In this document: one piece after another, positions 9,301 to 19,033 of the stretch | How the letters are laid out: each line of letters opens with the position of its first letter | Position numbering within the stretch: the first letter of the stretch is position 1 | NCBI RefSeq assembly: GCF_014701195.1 | Contig: NZ_AP018712.1 | Location: 1,382,501-1,446,500 of the forward strand | Source: Tepiditoga spiralis | GTDB taxonomy: Bacteria; Thermotogota; Thermotogae; Petrotogales; Petrotogaceae | Direction: 5' to 3' | DNA length: 64,000 bases | Program-made: the position numbers and the translations under genes | The notes under the pieces: model-generated | The model's database searches: none | What the model was told of the DNA's origin: nothing | The model's input: the letters and a program-made list of their open reading frames with translations, nothing else

Positions 9301-12300
9301 TATAAGTGAAATGAAAACAGCTTCAACATCACTAATTCATTTACCAAATGCAACTAATTTAACAGATTATTTACATGGAAAGATAGTTACAAAAGATACA
9401 GTTATTACAAAAGCTCAATCTCCTTATTATGTTAGTGATAGTATTTTAGTAAATGAAAATGTTAAATTAACTATAGAAGCAGGAGTTGTTTTGATTTTTA
9501 AAAATAACACTAACATAATAATAAATGGTTTTATAGAAGCAAGGGGAACAAATGATGAGAAAATAGTTTTTAAGCCAGAAAATATAGATGATGTATTCAA
9601 CCTAAAGGTAAATAGTTCTTCAAAAGATATACAAAATAAAACAATGAATAAAAGAAACTTTTTAAAATCAAAAAATATATTTACATCATCATTAAAAGAT
9701 ATGATAAATTCAGAAATGAAAAGAACTATAAAATACTTAAAAGATAAACAGTTTAAAACAGTTGTAGATAATAAAACTATTGAAATATCAAATAATTTAA
9801 AATCTAAAAATTTATATAATAAAATAAATAAGGAATATTCTGAAGAACAAACAAATACTTCGAACATATTAGAAAATATTGATATGGAAAAAGGAAATCT
9901 TGAAATTGAAAATGGAGTTATAAAAAATTTAACTGGAAATTCTTTAAAAATTTTAAATTATGTAGAAATTTATAATTCAAATTTAAAAATTCTTGATTGT
10001 GAAACAGGAATGGTAAAACTCATAAACTCTAATATTTTAAGTAGTTTTAATCTTTCTGGTTATATAACTGATAGTAATTTAGTTAATTCTAATAATCATA
10101 ATTATGCTTTAACAAATTCATATGTTAAAAATAGTAGTTTAACTGGAAATTTTAGAATTAATAATTCCATTGTAGAAGATTCAAGTATAGAATTTAGTAA
10201 AAATGATTATGATAATACATATATACAAAATTCTAAAATAAGTAATTCAAAGATATCTAAATTATCAGATGGAATGAATGAAAATATCAGAATGAATATA
10301 GCATCATCTATTTTAATTTCTAATACAATCAAAGATATAACTATTAAAATAACAGGTACTTCTATGATGAATAATGAAAATAATTTTTCCTATTTTTCCT
10401 ATATTATTTACAATAACATTTTTAATGAACATACAGGAATTGAAATTGGGACAAATAAAGTTTTATTAGCTTACAATAACTTTATAGGTCAAATAGATTT
10501 TGCAATAAAACTCATGGATTCAGCTAAAAATGGAAATATTGAATCTAAAAATAATTATTTTGGAACTGATAATATTGAGCAAATAAAAAATAAAATATAC
10601 GATTACGATGATGATCCAAACTTTTCATTATCAAGAGTAAACTTTGAACCATATGAAACAAAAGAAATAAATTCAATATCTGAAATTCAAGAAATAACGT
10701 CAAAAGAGTTAAGTGGAAATCTATATTTAAACTATAAATTAACAAAAAACAATAGTCCATATGTTGTTACAGATAACTTATCTATATTTGGAAAATTAAT
10801 AATTGAGCCAGGTGTTGAAATAAAGGTAAATAAAGATAAAAAAATAGATATTTATGGATCTATAGAAGCAGGAGATGTTGATAAAGAATCAATAAATTTT
10901 TATACCAATACAGGAGTTATGGCAAAGGATATGTGGTATGGAATAACTTTTTATAACACAAATGAAAAATCTATAAAGTTTGAAAATGTGATAATAGATA
11001 ATACTATAACTGGTATTACATTACAAAATGCATCTGTTAAATTAAATAAGTTAACGATAAAACAAACAACAACTGGAATACAAACATCTGGAAACTCTAA
11101 TTTAACTCTTATAAATTCAAATGTTCAAAATTCAACTTCTAATGACATTGAATTTTTGGGTAATACTTTAAAAATTAATGATTCTAAAGTTAACAAATTA
11201 AATCTTAATGGTGGTAATAATAATGGAAGTTATCAAATAGAAGATTCAAAGTTTACTTCTATTGTTTTTATGAATAGTATTTATAAAAATGTTTATTTTA
11301 AAAATATAAATACACAAAGTTTAAATATGAACTATATTTATTCAAATATAAAAATAGAAAATTCTATTATTGGCCGTTTATATAATGAGTCAATTAGTAA
11401 TGGAGTTTTGTATGTAGAAAATTCAAAGATAAATAGTTTTTCAAGTAATCATATGTGGTATAATTCAAAGTTGATAATAAAAAATAATGAAATAAATTTT
11501 TTTGATGCCCTTTGTGATATGAATAATAATTTTGAAGGAAAAATAATAATACAAAAAAATAAATTTAAAAATAATTTTTTTATTGGTATGAATACAACAG
11601 ATTCAAAAAATCAAGACGGTTATGATGTTGATATTTTTAACAATACTTTTGATTATACAAATTCTCAATATCAAAATGGTGAAGGTAATGTAATTATAAA
11701 TCGTTTGAAGTACGTTTCTATACATGATAATATTTTTAAAAACGGTGTTGAATTGAAAATAACTAATGATAAAACAACAAAAATATATGATAATACTTTC
11801 AAAGATAATAATTATGATACGTTAATTGTTGATGGAGAGCTTTCTATGCCTGAAATATATAATAATACCTTTTATGGAAACAATAATTATGCTGTTGTTG
11901 TAAGAAAAGGGTTAATTGCAGGATTTAAAAATAATTATATTGCATTAAACTTTGGTGGTGTAAAAATAGAAAACATGAGTAATAATATAAACTTATCTGA
12001 AAATATAATTATGATGAATAGATATTTGAACTTAGAAAATAACTCAAATTATAAAATCAATTTATCTGATAACTTTTGGGGACTTTATACAGAAGAATCA
12101 ATAAAAGAAACTATTATGGGAAGTTATGAAATGGAAAGTTTTAAAACGAAGTTGATAGAAGAAGCAGGTTCAAGTGAAAAACCAGATATAGGAGAACTTT
12201 TGAGTTATACAAACTTAAAGGATTATATTTTAAATAATGATACATTAAAAGAAGAGGATTCACCATACTTAGTAACTTCTGATATAGATTTAAATAATAT

Positions 12301-14659
12301 GATTTTTGAAGGAAATATTGAAATAAAAATAAGTGATGGAAGAAAAGTAATAATAAATAAGTCTAAACAAAAATCAGGAACTTTAACTTTTTCTTCTGTT
12401 TATGAAAGAAATGAAGCAAGTAATATAACAAAAGTAATTAATAATTCAAAGTTAAATGATTTTCAAATTAATGGAATAAGTTTAGAAAACAATAATGATA
12501 TAGGAACTTTATTATTAAACAATGGATTTGTTAATGGAAAAGGTATTATTGAGCAATTAAATACATCAGGAACTTTAAATACTGTTGATGTATATAAAGT
12601 AATGAATGCAGATATAAGTACAAACTTTATTTCAAATAACTCTAACTTTGATACAGTAAATTTAAAAAATGTGAATAATGCTGAATTTAATTTAGGTAAA
12701 ATATTAAAGTTAAATACAGAAAATGTAAAAACACTAAAATTAAATTCAGAGAGTATTGAAAATATTGTTACTACTACAGTTGATAACTTATATTTAAATA
12801 ACGTTGAATTAAATAAAGCAAAAATTTCAAATGCTAAGTATTTGGAGAGTAACTCTAAAATAGAAGAATCTAATTTTAAAGATATTGAAAGTATAAACTT
12901 ATTCAATGCAAATGTTTTTAAGTCAACATTTGATAATTCTCCAGTATTATTGAGTAATACAAAGCTATTTAATAATACAATTAAAAATGCAAATATTGGA
13001 CTTACAATAAAAGAAGCAAATGATGAAGATAGTGTATATATAATGAAAAATGTATTTGATAATAATACCGAAGATATAAAATCAAATGTATCGAATAAAA
13101 TAAATGCACAATATAATTACTTTGTATCTGGAACGCCAAATATATCAGGAAATATAGATGTATCAAATTCATTATCAGAAACGCCTAATGATGAAGAAGT
13201 AGCATTAAATCATGAAATAAGTGGAAAGATCATACTCAACTCTGTTTTAAAAGCTTCTGATAAAGACTATAAAGTAACAGATAATTTAATAATAATAGGA
13301 AGATTGAGAGTTGAACCAGGAGTGAATATAAAGATAAAAGAAGGTAAAAAAATAGAAGTTAGAGGTAGTTTAATAGTTGAAGGTACAAAAGAAGACAATG
13401 TTTTTATCAAACCAGATACTTCTATTTTAATTAAAGATAAATGGAGTGGCTTTGATATAAAAGCTGGTGGAACTTTGACTTTAAAGTATGCAGTTACAGG
13501 TTATGCAAGTACATTAATAAATAATTTTGGAACTGTAAATGTTGAAAATTCAAAAATTAAATTAAATACAATTGCATTTAATCAATATGAAAATTCAAGT
13601 AGTAGTATTTTAAATTCAAAAATTTCTTCAAATGATTCAGTTATAAAATTTAGTAATAATAGTGAAGAATTTGAATTTAATATTGATAATTGTAACTTTT
13701 ATTCAAACTCAAGTTTTATTGATATTGATAATGAGGGTTATTCTGATAAAGCAAAAAGTTATCTAAATATATCAAACTCAAAAATTTCATCAAACTCTTT
13801 TGAAATTAATAGATTAAATTGTAAAGTACAAAACACATTGATTAAAACATCAAATTTTAATTTGAACAGTTCAAACTTTGAAAGTGATTTTTCAACAATA
13901 ACTTATATAGATAATATGAGTATGAACGTATATGTAGGAAGTGATACAAGTGTTGTTATTAAAAATAGCTATTTAAATACTTTAAATACTTCTTATTCTA
14001 ATAATATTATAATAAATGCAGAAAATTCCACGTTTACAAATATTAATTTTTATAGAGAATATAATAATAAAATTTCTATTGAAAATTGTAAAGTGTCGAA
14101 TTTACAACTAGATAATTTTAGTGGAATTTTAAATGTAAATAATGGGAAGATTGGCCATTTGAGAATTTCTGGAACAATAAAAGGAAATATAAACTTTAAT
14201 AATATTTTATTTGAAAAAATTGATGAAAACTATAATAATTTAATAGAAATTAATTCTAATTATCCTATAATTTTTAATAATATTCATTTAAATGGAAACA
14301 ATAAAAATACTGATGGTATTTTTATTTCTAATGATGCTATGATTGGATTTAAAAACTCAATATTTGAAAATTGTAGTAAAGCAATAAATATAGAAAAAGG
14401 AGCATTATTATATTTTGATAAAAATAAAATTATAAATAATAGTTATGGAATTTATATTAAGGAGTTTCCATCAGAAGATGTGGAGTTGCAAATAACAAAT
14501 AATGAATTTAATAATACTCATTATAACATTTATAATGAAACAAAAAATAAAGTTATAGCTGATGATAATTATTGGAACACTTTAGATGAAACAACTATAA
14601 AAAATAAAATTTATAATGTTGTTGTTTCTAAATGGCTTTCAGAATCACCAATTAACTAA
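6323..14659 (+). CDS. Giant surface lipoprotein: carboxypeptidase-regulatory-like repeats plus four beta-helix modules
   Basis: Predicted exported lipoprotein of about 2,780 aa. A GTG at 6323 with GAGG nine bases upstream gives a signal peptide ending in the lipobox LTSC. About ten CarboxypepD_reg-like beta domains follow (each with a T-D-x-N/D-G-x-Y/F turn and a G-x-Y-x-L/I-x-I strand) up to about residue 920. Next comes an Ig-like segment (TIPPIINKVLINGG). The remainder is Asn-rich right-handed beta-helix. Four modules start near residues 1041, 1485, 1986 and 2323 (numbered from an in-frame ATG at 6281) with SPYYV/SPYVV/SPYLV/DYKVT plus PGV-like turns, and each ends near an N-Y-F/W-G-like motif. 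No enzyme motif was recognised. A role as a structural envelope (toga) or adhesion protein is inferred. It is intact, with no stop in over 8 kb. Confidence 0.75.
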   Translation: MKKYIELTILFLIIVLTLTSCILKPTPGTIQGHINLKFSDQLDGTLIKIKGLNTTVKTDKDGNFMIKNLEPKDYTLQISRQDYEEKEIKVNVYTGNIVSVNTSLSFKFGKVLGSVSVLNDEDEINLNFINLDKKAKDLKNKILKGSNTFEYNLMPGKYNLVINSNKYSSYEKEITVVKDKKIELAPIILQSIMGIIEGKIIPQNVNGEDDLNSEKSNFSIKLYNKDTLKVETVTDKNGYFHLNYHEGTYTIKIVKKNYITQTIEVNIYKNKTNSLSNIKMFVGGENKGWIKGKVYLEDRKNNENSGIGIIFKPLNSENIVQTTITDKDGNYNSLLDVGKYEVEISKENYTSVSTQVNVEEYKISSLQSVELKRKSTLVEGYVKLPGSLDNSGAIVQIGDFSETTNKDGYYKIISKTGVQDIKVTKENYIAYSDKLNVLDLDKNKFDLILEPLKSSIEGFAKYNIESINNQEGITVTIEGTSLDLNNKEINVFFTTKTDKNGYYKIINVPFGKYKISYSAQGFSTVVLNNLEIYPNQKKTIEKIIFLEEIPTTGSVYGKAYLKNSKDMSGINVLAKKHNGPGYITVTDINGTYVFPKISSGIYDLEFSKFSYKTYVIKDVKVNIGDKINIKDSPILEKASGKIIGTVKLEGWNNSKDIKIELLGDYEKKLGYRLYTYTDENGNFELEAPVSQNYTGLRVYKNEDFEDYTYSDNFQTTETTPYKPIFEKTSDTPLILKAIKNTVKGKVTIANFTNNLNIEVELKSKTSDATYLTYTNKEGIFEFQHIPLGTYIQKSSFPQCGYVLSPVDVIPGNLVQTNDVTLFPNAGEVTGKVNLKNVTDNSKVSITLIPFDTNVEKMSYNTITNENGNYTFGSILHGKYKLIAKKDGWNENKIDSLEVKSFKTTTVPTLELSDTIPPIINKVLINGGSSTTDNTKVIITTFAKDVGSGLYQISISNDKNQENWMKYEYQKIYDLDSTEGEKTIYVKVKDNSENISEMKTASTSLIHLPNATNLTDYLHGKIVTKDTVITKAQSPYYVSDSILVNENVKLTIEAGVVLIFKNNTNIIINGFIEARGTNDEKIVFKPENIDDVFNLKVNSSSKDIQNKTMNKRNFLKSKNIFTSSLKDMINSEMKRTIKYLKDKQFKTVVDNKTIEISNNLKSKNLYNKINKEYSEEQTNTSNILENIDMEKGNLEIENGVIKNLTGNSLKILNYVEIYNSNLKILDCETGMVKLINSNILSSFNLSGYITDSNLVNSNNHNYALTNSYVKNSSLTGNFRINNSIVEDSSIEFSKNDYDNTYIQNSKISNSKISKLSDGMNENIRMNIASSILISNTIKDITIKITGTSMMNNENNFSYFSYIIYNNIFNEHTGIEIGTNKVLLAYNNFIGQIDFAIKLMDSAKNGNIESKNNYFGTDNIEQIKNKIYDYDDDPNFSLSRVNFEPYETKEINSISEIQEITSKELSGNLYLNYKLTKNNSPYVVTDNLSIFGKLIIEPGVEIKVNKDKKIDIYGSIEAGDVDKESINFYTNTGVMAKDMWYGITFYNTNEKSIKFENVIIDNTITGITLQNASVKLNKLTIKQTTTGIQTSGNSNLTLINSNVQNSTSNDIEFLGNTLKINDSKVNKLNLNGGNNNGSYQIEDSKFTSIVFMNSIYKNVYFKNINTQSLNMNYIYSNIKIENSIIGRLYNESISNGVLYVENSKINSFSSNHMWYNSKLIIKNNEINFFDALCDMNNNFEGKIIIQKNKFKNNFFIGMNTTDSKNQDGYDVDIFNNTFDYTNSQYQNGEGNVIINRLKYVSIHDNIFKNGVELKITNDKTTKIYDNTFKDNNYDTLIVDGELSMPEIYNNTFYGNNNYAVVVRKGLIAGFKNNYIALNFGGVKIENMSNNINLSENIIMMNRYLNLENNSNYKINLSDNFWGLYTEESIKETIMGSYEMESFKTKLIEEAGSSEKPDIGELLSYTNLKDYILNNDTLKEEDSPYLVTSDIDLNNMIFEGNIEIKISDGRKVIINKSKQKSGTLTFSSVYERNEASNITKVINNSKLNDFQINGISLENNNDIGTLLLNNGFVNGKGIIEQLNTSGTLNTVDVYKVMNADISTNFISNNSNFDTVNLKNVNNAEFNLGKILKLNTENVKTLKLNSESIENIVTTTVDNLYLNNVELNKAKISNAKYLESNSKIEESNFKDIESINLFNANVFKSTFDNSPVLLSNTKLFNNTIKNANIGLTIKEANDEDSVYIMKNVFDNNTEDIKSNVSNKINAQYNYFVSGTPNISGNIDVSNSLSETPNDEEVALNHEISGKIILNSVLKASDKDYKVTDNLIIIGRLRVEPGVNIKIKEGKKIEVRGSLIVEGTKEDNVFIKPDTSILIKDKWSGFDIKAGGTLTLKYAVTGYASTLINNFGTVNVENSKIKLNTIAFNQYENSSSSILNSKISSNDSVIKFSNNSEEFEFNIDNCNFYSNSSFIDIDNEGYSDKAKSYLNISNSKISSNSFEINRLNCKVQNTLIKTSNFNLNSSNFESDFSTITYIDNMSMNVYVGSDTSVVIKNSYLNTLNTSYSNNIIINAENSTFTNINFYREYNNKISIENCKVSNLQLDNFSGILNVNNGKIGHLRISGTIKGNINFNNILFEKIDENYNNLIEINSNYPIIFNNIHLNGNNKNTDGIFISNDAMIGFKNSIFENCSKAINIEKGALLYFDKNKIINNSYGIYIKEFPSEDVELQITNNEFNNTHYNIYNETKNKVIADDNYWNTLDETTIKNKIYNVVVSKWLSESPIN

Positions 14660-14806
14660 TTTAAATTATGTTATATAAAAAATGTAACACTTTTATAATT
14701 AAACAAAACTTTAAAAAACTAAGATTATTTAAAATGTAAAAAAATATAATAATAGAAAAACTGCAAAAATAAAAGATAAGAGTTTAATAAAAAATATTGA
14801 ATTTCA

Positions 14807-14862
14807 AATAATCCGATGTAATCAGACTATATCAAGTTTGATACATTGGATTATTTTTGTTA
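14807..14862 (+). terminator. Terminator after the giant lipoprotein gene
   Basis: AATAATCC at 14807-14814 pairs with GGATTATT at 14848-14855, with a second arm ATGTA/TACAT inside and T residues after. The rest of the 265-base gap (14660-14924) is AT-rich with no gene seen. Confidence 0.6.
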
Positions 14863-14924
14863 TTATTGTATAGCAATATATTGATATATTTGTTTTCGAT
14901 AATACAACATATGGGAGGGAAAGT

Positions 14925-17414
14925 ATGGTTTCAAAAGAATTGAATGACCTTTTAATCAGGTTAGAAAATGTAAAGCCATCACAAAATGCTTATACCATTT
15001 TAAAGGATAGGTATTTTTTAAAGGATGAAAATAGAGAATATCTTGAAAATGATTGGGATGACATTGCAAAACGTGTAGCAAGACACGTTGCTTCAGCTGA
15101 AGTTCTTTATACTGATGATGTTGAAAAAATAAGAGAAATAGAGAATATATACTATAGATTAGTTTTATCAAGAGTATTTTTACCAAATTCACCAACTTTA
15201 TTTAATTCAGGTAAAACAATGAGTAGAAAAATTTTTACAAAAGAAGTAAAAGATATGATTTATGAAGACTATAAGTATATTTATGATAATAAAGGTAAGC
15301 ACAATATGCTTTCTGCTTGTTTTGTTATACCAATGGAAGATTCAATGGAGGGTATATTTAATGCTGTTAAAAACTCTGCTATGATTATGAAGTATGGTGG
15401 CGGAGTTGGTTATGATTTTTCTGTTTTAAGACCTCAAGGTAGTTCTATTGCAGGAACGGGTGGGAAATCTTCTGGACCTATAAGTTTTATGAATGTATTT
15501 AATGTTTCTGCTTCTACAATTGAACAAGGTGGAGCAAGAAGAGCTGCTCAAATGGCTGTTATGAGATATGATCATCCAAATGTTTTAAATTTTATTCATG
15601 CAAAAAAGAATAATGATGGTAAAAGTGTTTTAAATTATTTTAATATATCAGTTAATATAGATAACCCTGAAGAGTTTTTAGAGTTAGTAAATGAAGATGG
15701 AGAGCTTTCATTAATTCATGGTGGAAAAGAATTTGATAAAATAAAGGCAAAAGAAATGTTGAAAACGATATCTGAAAATGCTTGGAAATCAGGAGATCCA
15801 GGTTTATTATTTTTAGGTAGACATAATAAATATTATGCAATGAGTGAAAAAACACCAGTAAGAGCAACTAATCCTTGTGGAGAAGAACCTCTTCCACCAT
15901 ATGGAAGTTGTAATCTTGGATCAATTGATATAGCAAAACTCATAAATGATTTTGATATAACAAGAGAAAATGAAGTTTTTAAAGAAATTGTTTATTGGTG
16001 TACAAGATTTTTAGATGATGTTATAGATATAAATGTTTATCCATTAAAAGAAATAGAAGAGATGTCAAGAGCACAAAGATTTATAGGGCTTGGAATAATG
16101 GGACTTGCAGATGCCTTATATTATAAAGAATTACCTTATGATTCAAATGAAGGTAGAGAATTTATGGCAAAGGTAACAGCAGCTCTTGCATATTATTCTC
16201 ACGTATCTTCAAGTGATCTTGCAAAAGAAAGAGGAAACTTTCCAGAGTTTGAAAATTCAAAGTATCCAAAAGCTTTTATTCCATTTCCAATGTTAAAAGA
16301 AGATTATATGAAACAGTGGAATGAAAAGATAATAGAGCATTTTAATAGTGAAGCTATAAAGTATAAAAGAAACGTGCAAACAAATACAATAGCTCCAACG
16401 GGATCAATATCAAATCTTGCAGATACATCAAGTGGAATAGAACCTAACTTTATGCTTGCTTATATAAGATATATGACGGATAAAGAAGGAAATAAAGTTC
16501 CTCTTCCATATATTAACAAAGTACTTTTAAATAAATTAAATTCTCATATGACAGATGATCTTGAAGCAGAAATAATTGAAAAAGGAAGTTTAAAAAATAT
16601 AAATGGAATAAGTGAAGAACTAAAAAGAATATTTATAACTTCAATGGATATTTCACCACTGGATCATGTTTTAGCTCAAAATGCAATACAGAGTTACTTA
16701 GATGCTTCTTGTTCAAAAACAATAAATATGCCAAATGATGTTAGTGTTGATGATGTTTATGATATATACAAAAAGGCACTTTCATTAAACTTAAAAGGAA
16801 TTACTATATACAGAGATGGAAGTTTACAAACGCAAGTTTTAACCTCAAATGAAAAGAAAGAAAAAGTGTCATTTTTTGTTATAGATGAAAAACATAAATT
16901 GAGAGCAAGGCCAAGAAAAGATACTTTAAGAAGTGTTACAAGAAAATTTAAAGCAGATGGAAATACAGTTTATATAACCTTAGCTTTTGATGATACTGGA
17001 GAAGCTATTGAAATATTTTTATCTGATGGAACTGAAACTGCAGAAGTTATTGGAAGATTGTCATCAATAGCATTAAGAGCTGGTGTTTCTTCAGATGAAA
17101 TAATGCAACAGTTGACAAAGGTAAAAGGGGAGTATTGTGTTAATCTTTCAAGTGAAATAAAAAAAGCAATAGACGATTTTGAGAATCTTTGGGAAAAAGA
17201 AGATGTTGACTATAAGGTTTTAAAGACAGGTGTGCCAATGTCAAAAGATGATGTTGAAAAGTTTGTTCATGCAAATGATTTAAAGTATGAAAAAGGTCTT
17301 TATGTAGACAATGATGGAAATACTTATTGTCCATCTTGTTTAACAAAGAACTCTTTAATAATGGTAGAAGGTTGTACAAGTTGTAAAAAGTGTGGATGGA
17401 GTAAATGTAGTTGA
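14925..17414 (+). CDS. nrdJ: Adenosylcobalamin-dependent (class II) ribonucleoside-diphosphate reductase
   Basis: Reduces ribonucleotides to deoxyribonucleotides using a B12-derived radical. The protein is 829 aa, typical for NrdJ. Visible motifs: FLPNSPTLFNSGK, LSACFVIPMEDSMEG (redox Cys, about residue 131), MKYGGGVGYDFSVLRPQG, and NPCGEEPLPPYGSCNLGS (radical cysteine region, about 315). The C-terminus is a zinc-ribbon-like four-Cys tail (CPSC ... CTSCKKCGWSKC). GGGAGGG precedes the ATG. CobO at 22.9 kb makes its cofactor. No second ribonucleotide reductase is in the window. Confidence 0.95.
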   Translation: MVSKELNDLLIRLENVKPSQNAYTILKDRYFLKDENREYLENDWDDIAKRVARHVASAEVLYTDDVEKIREIENIYYRLVLSRVFLPNSPTLFNSGKTMSRKIFTKEVKDMIYEDYKYIYDNKGKHNMLSACFVIPMEDSMEGIFNAVKNSAMIMKYGGGVGYDFSVLRPQGSSIAGTGGKSSGPISFMNVFNVSASTIEQGGARRAAQMAVMRYDHPNVLNFIHAKKNNDGKSVLNYFNISVNIDNPEEFLELVNEDGELSLIHGGKEFDKIKAKEMLKTISENAWKSGDPGLLFLGRHNKYYAMSEKTPVRATNPCGEEPLPPYGSCNLGSIDIAKLINDFDITRENEVFKEIVYWCTRFLDDVIDINVYPLKEIEEMSRAQRFIGLGIMGLADALYYKELPYDSNEGREFMAKVTAALAYYSHVSSSDLAKERGNFPEFENSKYPKAFIPFPMLKEDYMKQWNEKIIEHFNSEAIKYKRNVQTNTIAPTGSISNLADTSSGIEPNFMLAYIRYMTDKEGNKVPLPYINKVLLNKLNSHMTDDLEAEIIEKGSLKNINGISEELKRIFITSMDISPLDHVLAQNAIQSYLDASCSKTINMPNDVSVDDVYDIYKKALSLNLKGITIYRDGSLQTQVLTSNEKKEKVSFFVIDEKHKLRARPRKDTLRSVTRKFKADGNTVYITLAFDDTGEAIEIFLSDGTETAEVIGRLSSIALRAGVSSDEIMQQLTKVKGEYCVNLSSEIKKAIDDFENLWEKEDVDYKVLKTGVPMSKDDVEKFVHANDLKYEKGLYVDNDGNTYCPSCLTKNSLIMVEGCTSCKKCGWSKCS

Positions 17415-17470
17415 CATTCCGAACTATTTTTGATAACATTAAATGAATAAAAGTATAGGGAGGTTTTATT

Positions 17471-18955
17471 GTGAAAAAGATAGAAGAACTAAAAAATGAA
17501 TTTAGAAAGATTTCTCGGTATGGTCATGCAATAGCTTTAATAGGATGGGATCTTGAAACTGGAGCTCCTAAAAAAGCAGTAGAAAAAAGAGCAGAAGTTT
17601 TAGGAGAACTTTCATCTTATGCTTTTGAATTATCTATATCAGAAAAAATTGGAAAATTAATTGAAGAATCTGAAAAAGAAGAATTAAATGAAGATGATAA
17701 AGCATTAATTAGAATAGTGAAGAAAGAATATGAAAAATCAAAAAAAATTCCACCAGAACTAATGAGAGAGTTTTCAATAGTAACTTCAAATGCACAAGCT
17801 GCATGGGAAAAAGCAAGAAAGGAGAAAGATTTTAATGTATTCAAACCACATCTTGAAAAGGTAGTAGAATTAACTAAAAAGATGGCAGATATAATTGGAT
17901 ACAAAGAAAATAGATACGATGCACTCTTAGATATGTATGAACCAGGGCTCACAGTAAAGGATTTAAATGAAATTATAAAAACTTTAAAAGATGAATTAGT
18001 TCCATTTGTATCTAAACTCTTAAATGAAGGTAAAAAGCCTAATGATTCTTTTATGAAAGGTCATTTTGATAATAAAAAACAAGAAAATTTATCATATGTT
18101 GTATTAGATAAAATGGGATATGATTTAGAATCAGGAAGAATGGATGTTGCGGTTCATCCTTTTACAACAACAATAGGTCCTAATGATGTTAGAATAACTA
18201 CAAGATACAGAGAAGATGATTTTAGAGATTCATTTTATTCAACTGTTCATGAAGGAGGTCATGCACTTTATGAACAAGGCATATCAGAAAAATACTCTGA
18301 TTTACCAATAGGTGAAGCAGCTTCAATGGCAATACATGAATCACAATCAAGATTTTGGGAAAATATTGTTGGAAGAAGTTTAGGTTTTTGGAAAAATTTT
18401 TATCCAGAAGTTCAAAAAGAATTTGAACAATTTAAAGATGTTAGCGTAGAAGATTTTTATAAAGCTGTTAATGTAGTTGAAAAATCATTAATAAGAGTAG
18501 ATGCAGATGAAGTAACATACAATCTTCATGTTATGCTTCGTTATGAAATAGAAGAAGCTTTGATAAATGATAGAATCAAAGTTGAAGATTTACCAAAAAT
18601 TTGGAATCAAAAAACAAAGGAATATTTTGGTATAGAACCTAAAGATGATGTTGAAGGAGTTCTTCAAGATGTTCATTGGTCTCATGGAAGTTTTGGATAC
18701 TTCCCATCTTATATGCTTGGTAACTTATATTCTGCTCAGCTTTATTACAAGTTAAAAGAAGAAATAAACTTTGAAGAAAAACTTGAAACAGGAGATTTTA
18801 AAGAGGTTTTAAATTGGTTAAGAACAAATGTTCATCAATATGGTAGTAAGTATGAACCACAAGACTTAATAGAAAAAATAACTGGTGAAAGATTAAATCC
18901 ACAATATTTTATGAAGTATTTAAAAGAAAAATATTCTAAAATATATAATATTTAA
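17471..18955 (+). CDS. Metallocarboxypeptidase, M32 family
   Basis: Zinc carboxypeptidase of 494 aa that releases C-terminal amino acids from peptides in the cytoplasm. The HEGGH motif (HExxH type, in STVHEGGHALYEQG, about residue 259) plus downstream HESQSRFWENIVGRS, which carries the third-ligand glutamate, identify family M32 (Taq carboxypeptidase). The start is GTG at 17471 behind GGGAGG. It is 56 bases from nrdJ with no terminator seen between, so read-through from nrdJ is possible. Confidence 0.93.
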   Translation: MKKIEELKNEFRKISRYGHAIALIGWDLETGAPKKAVEKRAEVLGELSSYAFELSISEKIGKLIEESEKEELNEDDKALIRIVKKEYEKSKKIPPELMREFSIVTSNAQAAWEKARKEKDFNVFKPHLEKVVELTKKMADIIGYKENRYDALLDMYEPGLTVKDLNEIIKTLKDELVPFVSKLLNEGKKPNDSFMKGHFDNKKQENLSYVVLDKMGYDLESGRMDVAVHPFTTTIGPNDVRITTRYREDDFRDSFYSTVHEGGHALYEQGISEKYSDLPIGEAASMAIHESQSRFWENIVGRSLGFWKNFYPEVQKEFEQFKDVSVEDFYKAVNVVEKSLIRVDADEVTYNLHVMLRYEIEEALINDRIKVEDLPKIWNQKTKEYFGIEPKDDVEGVLQDVHWSHGSFGYFPSYMLGNLYSAQLYYKLKEEINFEEKLETGDFKEVLNWLRTNVHQYGSKYEPQDLIEKITGERLNPQYFMKYLKEKYSKIYNI

Positions 18956-18968
18956 AGAAATTAACAAA

Positions 18969-18997
18969 AGGCATCTTAATAAGATGCCTCTTGTTTT
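18969..18997 (+). terminator. Terminator after the M32 peptidase
   Basis: Perfect nine-base stem AGGCATCTT / AAGATGCCT with an AAT loop, followed by CTTGTTTT. Confidence 0.85.
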
Positions 18998-19033
18998 AAT
19001 TTATAAATGTTAGTATAAAGATATTTATTCAAA

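Noticed and set aside
9427-9867. Minus-strand frame inside the giant lipoprotein gene
   Set aside because: Antisense shadow of an Asn/Ile-rich coding region, with Phe/Leu-rich composition and no ribosome site.
12463-12906. Another minus-strand frame inside the giant gene
   Set aside because: Same reason; the plus strand is open over more than 8 kb with clear repeats.
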